From Ptiloglossa arizonensis (taxonomy: Eukaryota; Arthropoda; Insecta; Hymenoptera; Colletidae), in the NCBI RefSeq assembly GCF_051014685.1, contig NW_027478895.1, positions 310,001 through 374,000 on the forward strand: DNA of 64,000 bases, in the 5' to 3' direction. This document shows positions 50,983-61,508 of the stretch, piece after piece (the first letter of the stretch is position 1; each line of letters opens with the position of its first letter). A program made the position numbers and the translations under genes. The notes below the pieces were generated by a model. It was not told where the DNA came from and ran no database searches. It saw only the letters and a program-made list of their open reading frames with translations.

Positions 50983-53900
50983 TTGCCTAGGGAAAAAATA
51001 CACATACCGTTGTAATCGGGCGAGTTTCTACTTTCAGACGCAACAGGAATTTTTGGGTTAGGTCAATCCGTTCGCGAGATATGGGAGTTTGAAGCTAAGA
51101 AATGGTTGAGAAGACAACAAATTTTTCGCAATTCTGCTGCTCCAAACGCTTAACCAGAATGGCCTAGGGAAAAAATACACATAACGTTGTAATCGGGCGA
51201 GTTTCCACTTTCAGATGCAACAGAAATTTTTGGGTTAGGTCAATCCGTTCGCGAGATATGGGAGTTTGAAGCTAAGAAATGGTTGAGAAGACAACAAATT
51301 TTTCGCACTTCTGCTGCTCCAAACGCTTAACCAGAATGGCCTAGGGAAAAAATACACATACCGTTGTAATCGGGTGAGTTTCTACTTTCAGACGCAGCAG
51401 GAACTTCTGGGTTTGGTCAATCCGTTCGCGAGATATGGGAGTTTGAAGCCAAGAAATGGTTGAGAAGGCAAAAAATTTTTCGCAATTCTGCTTCTCCAAA
51501 CGCTTAACCAGAATGGCCTAGGGAAAAAATACACATACCGTTGTAATCGGGCGAGTTTCTTCTTTCAGATGCAACAAGAATTTTTGGGTTATGTCAATCC
51601 GTTCGCGAGATATGGGAGCTTGAAGCTAAGAAATGGTAAAGAAGACAACAAATTTTTCGCACTACTGCTGCTCCAAACGCTTAACCAGAATGGCCTAGGG
51701 AAAAAATACACATACCGTTGTAATCGGGCGAGTTTCTACTTTCAGATGCAACAGGAATTTTTGGGTTAGGTCAGTCCGTTCGCAAGATATGGTAGTTTGA
51801 AGCTAAGAAATGGTTATGAAGACAACAAATCTTTCGCAATTCTGCTGCTCCAAACGCTTAATCAGAATGGCCTAGGGAAAAAATACACATACCGTTGTAA
51901 TCGGGTGAGTTTCTACTTTCAGACGCAGCAGGAACTTCTGGGTTTGGTCAATCCGTTCGCGAGATATGGGAGTTTGAAGCCAAGAAATGGTTGAGAAGGC
52001 AAAAAATTTTTCGCAATTCTGCTGCACCAAACGCTTAACCAGAATTGCCTAGGGAAAAAATACACATACCGTTGTAATCGGGCGAGTTTCTAGTTTCAGA
52101 CGCAACAGGAATTTTTGGGTTAGGTCAATCCGTTCGCGAGATATGTGAGTTTGAAGCTAAGAAATGGTTGAGAAGACAACAAATTTTTCGCAATTCTGCT
52201 GCTCCAAACGCTTAACCAGAATGGCCTAGGGAAAAAATACACATAACGTTGTAATCGGGCGAGTTTCTACTTTCAGATGCAACAGGAATTTTTGGGTTAG
52301 GTCAGTCCGTTCGCGAGATATGGTAGTTTGAAGCTAAGAAATGGTTATGAAGACAACAAATCTTTCGCAATTCTGCTGCACCAAACGCTTAACCAGAATT
52401 GCCTAGGGAAAAAATACACATACCGTTGTAATCGGGCGAGTTTCTACTTTCAGACGCAACAGGAATTTTTGGGTTAGGTCAATCCGTTCGCGAGATATGG
52501 GAGTTTGAAACTAAGAAATGGTTGAGAAGACAACAAATTTTTCGCAATTCTGCTGCCCCAAACGCTTAACCAGAATGGCCTAGGGAAAAAATACACATAA
52601 CGTTGTAATCGGGCGAGTTTCTACTTTCAGATGCAACAGGAATTTTTGGGTTAGGTCAATCCGTTCGCGAGATATGGGAGTTTGAAGCTAAGAAATGGTT
52701 GAGAAGACAACAAATTTTTCGCACTTCTGCTGCTCCAAACGCTTAACCAGAATGGCCTAGGGAAAAAATACACATACCGTTGTAATCGGGTGAGTTTCTA
52801 CTTTCAGACGCAGCAGGAACTTCTGGGTTTGGTCAATCCGTTCGCGAGATATGGGAGTTTGAAGCCAAGAAACGGTTGAGAAGGCAAAAAATTTTTCGCA
52901 ATTCTGCTTCTCCAAACGCTTAACCAGAATGGCCTAGGGAAAAAATACACATACCGTTGTAATCGGGCGAGTTTCTTCTTTCAGATGCAACAAGAATTTT
53001 TGGGTTAGGTCAATCCGTTCGCGAGATATGGGAGCTTGAAGCTAAGAAATGGTAAAGAAGACAACAAATTTTTCGCACTACTGCTGCTCCAAACGCTTAA
53101 CCAGAATGGCCTAGGGAAAAAATACACATACCGTTGTAATCGGGCGAGTTTGTACTTTCAGATGCAACAGGAATTTTTGGGTTAGGTCAGTCCGTTCGCA
53201 AGATATGGTAGTTTGAAGCTAAGAAATGGTTATGAAGACAACAAATCTTTCGCAATTCTGCTGCTCCAAACGCTTAATCAGAATGGCCTAGGGAAAAAAT
53301 ACACATACCGTTGTAATCGGGTGAGTTTCTACTTTCAGACGCAGCAGGAACTTCTGGGTTTGGTCAATCCGTTCGCGAGATATGGGAGTTTGAAGCCAAG
53401 AAATGGTTGAGAAGGCAAAAAATTTTTCGCAATTCTGCTGCACCAAACGCTTAACCAGAATTGCCTAGGGAAAAAATACACATGCCGTTGTAATCGGGCG
53501 AGTTTCTAGTTTCAGACGCAACAAGAATTTTTGGGTTAGGTCAATCCGTTCGCGAGATATGGGAGTTTGAAGCTAAGAAATGGTTGAGAAGACAACAAAT
53601 TTTTCGCAATTCTGCTGCTCCAAACGCTTAACCAGAATGGCCTAGGGAAAAAATACACATAACGTTGTAATCGGGCGAGTTTCTACTTTCAGATGCAACA
53701 GGAGTTTTTGGGTTAGGTCAGTCCGTTCGCGAGATATGGTAGTTTGAAGCTAAGAAATGGTTATGAAGACAACAAATCTTTCGCAATTCTGCTGCTCCAA
53801 ACGCTTAATCAGAATGGCCTAGGGAAAAAATACACATACCGCTGTAATCGGGCGAGTTTCTACTTTCAGATGCAACAGGAATTTTTGGGTTAGGTCTGTC

Positions 53901-56900
53901 CGTTCGCGAGATATGGGAGTTTGAAGCCAAGAAATGGTTGAGAAGGCAAAAAATTTTTCGCAATTCTGCTGCTCCAAACGCTTAACCAGAATGGCCTAGG
54001 GAAAAAATACACATACCGTTGTAATAGGGCGACTTTCTACTTTCAGAAGCAACAGGTATTTTTGGGTTAGGTCAATCCGTTCGCGAGATATGGGAGTTTG
54101 AAGCTAAGAAATGGTTGAGAAGGCAAAAAATTTTTCGCAATTCTGCTGCACCAAACGCTTAACCAGAATTGCCTAGGGAAAAAATACACATGCCGTTGTA
54201 ATCGGGCGAGTTTCTAGTTTCAGACGCAACAAGAATTTTTGGGTTAGGTCAATCCGTTCGCGAGATATGGGAGTTTGAAGCTAAGAAATGGTTGAGAAGA
54301 CAACAAATTTTTCGCACTTCTGCTGCTCCAAACGCTTAACCAGAATGGCCTAGGGAAAAAATACACATACCGCTGTAATCGGGCGAGTTTCTACTTTCAG
54401 ATGCAACAGGAATTTTTGGGTTAGGTCAGTCCGTTCGCGAGATATGGGAGTTTGAAGCCAAGAAATGGTTGAGAAGGCAAAAAATTTTTCGCAATTCTGC
54501 TGCACCAAACGCTTAACCAGAATTGCCTAGGGAAAAAATACACATACCGTTGTAATCGGGCGAGTTTCTACTTTCAGACGCAACAGGAATTTTTGGGTTA
54601 GGTCAATCCGTTCGCGAGATATGGGAGTTTGAAGCTAAGAAATGGTTGAGAAGACAACAAATTTTTCGCAATTCTGCTGCTCCAAACGCTTAACCAGAAT
54701 GGCCTAGGGAAAAAATACACATAACGTTGTAATCGGGCGAGTTTCCACTTTCAGATGCAACAGAAATTTTTGGGTTAGGTCAATCCGTTCGCGAGATATG
54801 GGAGTTTGAAGCTAAGAAATGGTTGAGAAGACAACAAATTTTTCGCACTTCTGCTGCTCCAAACGCTTAACCAGAATGGCCTAGGGAAAAAATACACATA
54901 CCGTTGTAATCGGGTGAGTTTCTACTTTCAGACGCAGCAGGAACTTCTGGGTTTGGTCAATCCGTTCGCGAGATATGGGAGTTTGAAGCCAAGAAATGGT
55001 TGAGAAGGCAAAAAATTTTTCGCAATTCTGCTTCTCCAAACGCTTAACCAGAATGGCCTAGGGAAAAAATACACATACCGTTGTAATCGGGCGAGTTTCT
55101 TCTTTCAGATGCAACAAGAATTTTTGGGTTATGTCAATCCGTTCGCGAGATATGGGAGCTTGAAGCTAAGAAATGGTAAAGAAGACAACAAATTTTTCGC
55201 ACTACTGCTGCTCCAAACGCTTAACCAGAATGGCCTAGGGAAAAAATACACATACCGTTGTAATCGGGCGAGTTTCTACTTTCAGATGCAACAGGAATTT
55301 TTGGGTTAGGTCAGTCCGTTCGCAAGATATGGTAGTTTGAAGCTAAGAAATGGTTATGAAGACAACAAATCTTTCGCAATTCTGCTGCTCCAAACGCTTA
55401 ATCAGAATGGCCTAGGGAAAAAATACACATACCGTTGTAATCGGGTGAGTTTCTACTTTCAGACGCAGCAGGAACTTCTGGGTTTGGTCAATCCGTTCGC
55501 GAGATATGGGAGTTTGAAGCCAAGAAATGGTTGAGAAGGCAAAAAATTTTTCGCAATTCTGCTGCACCAAACGCTTAACCAGAATTGCCTAGGGAAAAAA
55601 TACACATACCGTTGTAATCGGGCGAGTTTCTAGTTTCAGACGCAACAGGAATTTTTGGGTTAGGTCAATCCGTTCGCGAGATATGTGAGTTTGAAGCTAA
55701 GAAATGGTTGAGAAGACAACAAATTTTTCGCAATTCTGCTGCTCCAAACGCTTAACCAGAATGGCCTAGGGAAAAAATACACATAACGTTGTAATCGGGC
55801 GAGTTTCTACTTTCAGATGCAACAGGAATTTTTGGGTTAGGTCAGTCCGTTCGCGAGATATGGTAGTTTGAAGCTAAGAAATGGTTATGAAGACAACAAA
55901 TCTTTCGCAATTCTGCTGCACCAAACGCTTAACCAGAATTGCCTAGGGAAAAAATACACATACCGTTGTAATCGGGCGAGTTTCTACTTTCAGACGCAAC
56001 AGGAATTTTTGGGTTAGGTCAATCCGTTCGCGAGATATGGGAGTTTGAAACTAAGAAATGGTTGAGAAGACAACAAATTTTTCGCAATTCTGCTGCCCCA
56101 AACGCTTAACCAGAATGGCCTAGGGAAAAAATACACATAACGTTGTAATCGGGCGAGTTTCTACTTTCAGATGCAACAGGAATTTTTGGGTTAGGTCAAT
56201 CCGTTCGCGAGATATGGGAGTTTGAAGCTAAGAAATGGTTGAGAAGACAACAAATTTTTCGCACTTCTGCTGCTCCAAACGCTTAACCAGAATGGCCTAG
56301 GGAAAAAATACACATACCGTTGTAATCGGGTGAGTTTCTACTTTCAGACGCAGCAGGAACTTCTGGGTTTGGTCAATCCGTTCGCGAGATATGGGAGTTT
56401 GAAGCCAAGAAACGGTTGAGAAGGCAAAAAATTTTTCGCAATTCTGCTTCTCCAAACGCTTAACCAGAATGGCCTAGGGAAAAAATACACATACCGTTGT
56501 AATCGGGCGAGTTTCTTCTTTCAGATGCAACAAGAATTTTTGGGTTAGGTCAATCCGTTCGCGAGATATGGGAGCTTGAAGCTAAGAAATGGTAAAGAAG
56601 ACAACAAATTTTTCGCACTACTGCTGCTCCAAACGCTTAACCAGAATGGCCTAGGGAAAAAATACACATACCGTTGTAATCGGGCGAGTTTGTACTTTCA
56701 GATGCAACAGGAATTTTTGGGTTAGGTCAGTCCGTTCGCAAGATATGGTAGTTTGAAGCTAAGAAATGGTTATGAAGACAACAAATCTTTCGCAATTCTG
56801 CTGCTCCAAACGCTTAATCAGAATGGCCTAGGGAAAAAATACACATACCGTTGTAATCGGGTGAGTTTCTACTTTCAGACGCAGCAGGAACTTCTGGGTT

Positions 56901-57643
56901 TGGTCAATCCGTTCGCGAGATATGGGAGTTTGAAGCCAAGAAATGGTTGAGAAGGCAAAAAATTTTTCGCAATTCTGCTGCACCAAACGCTTAACCAGAA
57001 TTGCCTAGGGAAAAAATACACATGCCGTTGTAATCGGGCGAGTTTCTAGTTTCAGACGCAACAAGAATTTTTGGGTTAGGTCAATCCGTTCGCGAGATAT
57101 GGGAGTTTGAAGCTAAGAAATGGTTGAGAAGACAACAAATTTTTCGCAATTCTGCTGCTCCAAACGCTTAACCAGAATGGCCTAGGGAAAAAATACACAT
57201 AACGTTGTAATCGGGCGAGTTTCTACTTTCAGATGCAACAGGAGTTTTTGGGTTAGGTCAGTCCGTTCGCGAGATATGGTAGTTTGAAGCTAAGAAATGG
57301 TTATGAAGACAACAAATCTTTCGCAATTCTGCTGCTCCAAACGCTTAATCAGAATGGCCTAGGGAAAAAATACACATACCGCTGTAATCGGGCGAGTTTC
57401 TACTTTCAGATGCAACAGGAATTTTTGGGTTAGGTCTGTCCGTTCGCGAGATATGGGAGTTTGAAGCCAAGAAATGGTTGAGAAGGCAAAAAATTTTTCG
57501 CAATTCTGCTGCTCCAAACGCTTAACCAGAATGGCCTAGGGAAAAAATACACATACCGTTGTAATAGGGCGACTTTCTACTTTCAGAAGCAACAGGTATT
57601 TTTGGGTTAGGTCAATCCGTTCGCGAGATATGGGAGTTTGAAG
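50693..57643. repeat. Pair of 20-monomer-offset blocks (shift 3,540 bp), apparently identical
   Basis: 50,693-54,103 (3.4 kb) reappears at 54,233-57,643. No difference was seen by eye at any of the markers checked: TTTCCACTTTC and CAGAAAT (51,204 and 54,744), TTATGTCAATCC, GTTCGCAAG, GATATGTGAG, GCTGCCCC, AAACGGTTG, TTTGTACTTTC, CATGCCG, CAGGAGTTTTTGG, GGTCTGTCC, and AATAGGGCGAC with CAGAAGCAACAGGTATT. Inside the block, a 1,416-bp (8-monomer) offset is also visible between about 51.4-52.0 and 52.8-53.5 kb. The copies are separated by about 130 bases, less than one monomer. Confidence 0.92.
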
Positions 57644-60600
57644 CCAAGAAATGGTTGAGAAGGCAAACAATTTTTCGCTATTCTGCTGCTCCAAACGCTT
57701 AACCAGAATGGCCTAGGGAAAAAATACACATACCGTTGTAATCGGGCGAGTTTCTTCTTTCAGATGCAACAAGAATTTTTGGGTTAGGTCAATCGGTTCG
57801 CGAGATATGGGAGTTTGAAGCTAAGAAATAGTAAAGGAGACAACAAGTTTTTCGCAATACTGCTGCTCCAAACGCTTAACCAGAATGGCCTAGGGAAAAA
57901 ATACACATACCGTTGTAATCGGGCGAGTTTCTACTTTCAGATGCAACAGGAATTTTTGGGCTAGGTTAATCCGTTCGCGAGATATGGGAGTTTGAATCTA
58001 AGAAATGGTTGAGAAGACAACAAATTTTTCGCAATTCTGCTGCTCCAAACGCTTAACCAGAATGGCCTAGGGAAAAAATACACATAACGTTGTAATCGGG
58101 CGAGTTTCTACTTTCAGATGCAACAGGAATTTTTGGGTTAGGTCAATCCGTTCGCGAGATATGGGAGTTTGAAGCTAAGAAATGGTTGAGAAGGCAAACA
58201 ATTTTTCGCTATTCTGCTGCACCAAACGCTTAACCAGAATTGCCTAGGGAAAAAATACACATACCGTTGTAATCGGGCGAGTTTCTAGTTTCAGACGCAA
58301 CAGGAATTTTTGGGTTAGGTCAATCCGTTCGCGAGATATGTGAGTTTGAAGCTAAGAAATGGTTGAGAAGACAACAAATTTTTCGCAATTCTGCTGCTCC
58401 AAACGCTTAACCAGAATGGCCTAGGGAAAAAATACACATAACGTTGTAATCGGGCGAGTTTCTACTTTCAGATGCAACAGGAATTTTTGGGTTAGGTCAG
58501 TCCGTTCGCGAGATATGGTAGTTTGAAGCTAAGAAATGGTTATGAAGACAACAAATCTTTCGCAATTCTGCTGCACCAAACGCTTAACCAGAATTGCCTA
58601 GGGAAAAAATACACATACCGTTGTAATCGGGCGAGTTTCTACTTTCAGACGCAACAGGAATTTTTGGGTTAGGTCAATCCGTTCGCGAGATATGGGAGTT
58701 TGAAACTAAGAAATGGTTGAGAAGACAACAAATTTTTCGCAATTCTGCTGCCCCAAACGCTTAACCAGAATGGCCTAGGGAAAAAATACACATAACGTTG
58801 TAATCGGGCGAGTTTCTACTTTCAGATGCAACAGGAATTTTTGGGTTAGGTCAATCCGTTCGCGAGATATGGGAGTTTGAAGCTAAGAAATGGTTGAGAA
58901 GACAACAAATTTTTCGCACTTCTGCTGCTCCAAACGCTTAACCAGAATGGCCTAGGGAAAAAATACACATACCGTTGTAATCGGGTGAGTTTCTACTTTC
59001 AGACGCAGCAGGAACTTCTGGGTTTGGTCAATCCGTTCGCGAGATATGGGAGTTTGAAGCCAAGAAACGGTTGAGAAGGCAAAAAATTTTTCGCAATTCT
59101 GCTTCTCCAAACGCTTAACCAGAATGGCCTAGGGAAAAAATACACATACCGTTGTAATCGGGCGAGTTTCTTCTTTCAGATGCAACAAGAATTTTTGGGT
59201 TAGGTCAATCCGTTCGCGAGATATGGGAGCTTGAAGCTAAGAAATGGTAAAGAAGACAACAAATTTTTCGCACTACTGCTGCTCCAAACGCTTAACCAGA
59301 ATGGCCTAGGGAAAAAATACACATACCGTTGTAATCGGGCGAGTTTGTACTTTCAGATGCAACAGGAATTTTTGGGTTAGGTCAGTCCGTTCGCAAGATA
59401 TGGTAGTTTGAAGCTAAGAAATGGTTATGAAGACAACAAATCTTTCGCAATTCTGCTGCTCCAAACGCTTAATCAGAATGGCCTAGGGAAAAAATACACA
59501 TACCGTTGTAATCGGGTGAGTTTCTACTTTCAGACGCAGCAGGAACTTCTGGGTTTGGTCAATCCGTTCGCGAGATATGGGAGTTTGAAGCCAAGAAATG
59601 GTTGAGAAGGCAAAAAATTTTTCGCAATTCTGCTGCACCAAACGCTTAACCAGAATTGCCTAGGGAAAAAATACACATGCCGTTGTAATCGGGCGAGTTT
59701 CTAGTTTCAGACGCAACAAGAATTTTTGGGTTAGGTCAATCCGTTCGCGAGATATGGGAGTTTGAAGCTAAGAAATGGTTGAGAAGACAACAAATTTTTC
59801 GCAATTCTGCTGCTCCAAACGCTTAACCAGAATGGCCTAGGGAAAAAATACACATAACGTTGTAATCGGGCGAGTTTCTACTTTCAGATGCAACAGGAGT
59901 TTTTGGGTTAGGTCAGTCCGTTCGCGAGATATGGTAGTTTGAAGCTAAGAAATGGTTATGAAGACAACAAATCTTTCGCAATTCTGCTGCTCCAAACGCT
60001 TAATCAGAATGGCCTAGGGAAAAAATACACATACCGCTGTAATCGGGCGAGTTTCTACTTTCAGATGCAACAGGAATTTTTGGGTTAGGTCTGTCCGTTC
60101 GCGAGATATGGGAGTTTGAAGCCAAGAAATGGTTGAGAAGGCAAAAAATTTTTCGCAATTCTGCTGCTCCAAACGCTTAACCAGAATGGCCTAGGGAAAA
60201 AATACACATACCGTTGTAATAGGGCGACTTTCTACTTTCAGAAGCAACAGGTATTTTTGGGTTAGGTCAATCCGTTCGCGAGATATGGGAGTTTGAAGCC
60301 AAGAAATGGTTGAGAAGGCAAACAATTTTTCGCTATTCTGCTGCTCCAAACGCTTAACCAGAATGGCCTAGGGAAAAAATACACATACCGTTGTAATCGG
60401 GCGAGTTTCTTCTTTCAGATGCAACAAGAATTTTTGGGTTAGGTCAATCGGTTCGCGAGATATGGGAGTTTGAAGCTAAGAAATAGTAAAGGAGACAACA
60501 AGTTTTTCGCAATACTGCTGCTCCAAACGCTTAACCAGAATGGCCTAGGGAAAAAATACACATACCGTTGTAATCGGGCGAGTTTCTACTTTCAGATGCA

Positions 60601-60740
60601 ACAGGAATTTTTGGGTTAGGTTAATCCGTTCGCGAGATATGGGAGTTTGAATCTAAGAAATGGTTGAGAAGACAACAAATTTTTCGCAATTCTGCTGCTC
60701 CAAACGCTTAACCAGAATGGCCTAGGGAAAAAATACACAT
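55557..60740. repeat. Pair of 15-monomer-offset blocks (shift 2,655 bp)
   Basis: 55,557-58,085 reappears at 58,212-60,740. One difference was seen: GGGCTAGG at 57,961 versus GGGTTAGG at 60,616. The source block starts inside copy 2 of the 20-monomer duplication, so much of this sequence is now present three times (AATAGGGCGAC at about 54,025, 57,565 and 60,220). The event therefore happened after, or extended, the 20-monomer event. Unique to these last copies are AAATAGTAAAGGAGAC (about 57,827 and 60,482) and CAATCGGTTCG. Confidence 0.9.
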
Positions 60741-61508
60741 ACCGTTGTAATCGGGCGAGTTTCTACTTTCAGATGCAACAGGAATTTTTGGGTTAGGTCA
60801 ATCCGTTCGCGAGATATGGGACATTGAATCTAAGAAATGGTTGACAAGACAATAAATTTTTCGCAATTCTGCTGCTCCAATCGCTTAACAAGATTGGCCT
60901 AAGGGAAAAATACACATACCGTTGTAATCGGGCGAGTTTCTACTTTCGGATGCAATAGGAATTTTTGGGTTAGGACAATCCGTTCGCAGGATATAGGAGT
61001 TTGAAGACAAGAAATGGTTGGGAAGGCAAAAAATTTTTCGCAATTCTGCTGCTCCAAACGCTTAATCAGAATGGCCTAGGGAAAAAAGACACATACCGTT
61101 GTAATCGGGCGAGTTTCTACTTTCAGACGCAGCAGGATCTTCTTGGTTTGGTCAATCCGTTCGCGAGATATGGGAGTTTGAAGCCAAGAAATGGTTGAGA
61201 AGGCAAAAAATTTTTCGCAATTCTGCTGCTCCAAACGCTTAACCAGAATGGCCTAGGGAAAAAATACACATACCGTTGTAATCGGGCGAGTTTCTTCTTT
61301 CAGATGCAACAAGAATTTTTGGGTTAGGTCAATCCGTTCGCGAGATATGGGAGTTTGAAGCTAAGAAATGGTAAAGAAGACAACAAATTTTTCGCAATAC
61401 TGCTGCTCCAAACGCTTAACCAGAATGGCCTAGGGAAAAAATACACATACCGTTGTAATCGGGCGAGTTTCTACTTTCAGATGCAACAAGAATTTTTGGG
61501 TTAGGTCA
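60741..61508. repeat. 0.8-kb block returning 48.35-49.12 kb (shift 12,390 bp)
   Basis: Exactly 70 monomers from its partner. It shares GGTTGACAAGACAATAAAT, CTTTCGGATGC, GTTCGCAGGATATAGGAG, GAAGACAAG, GGTTGGGAAGGC, AAAAAAGACAC and CAGCAGGATCTTCT. Small differences include GGACATTG versus GGACTTTG and TCTTGG versus TCTGGG. The two copies bracket the homogeneous 49-60.7 kb stretch, as if that stretch had been amplified between them. Confidence 0.85.

Noticed and set aside
51569..51769. 66-residue plus-strand frame starting at ATG, repeated at 55,109-55,309
   Set aside because: Opened by one substitution (GGTTATGTC in place of GGTTAGGTC) in a satellite monomer; the second copy is part of the 3,540-bp duplication. 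No coding evidence.
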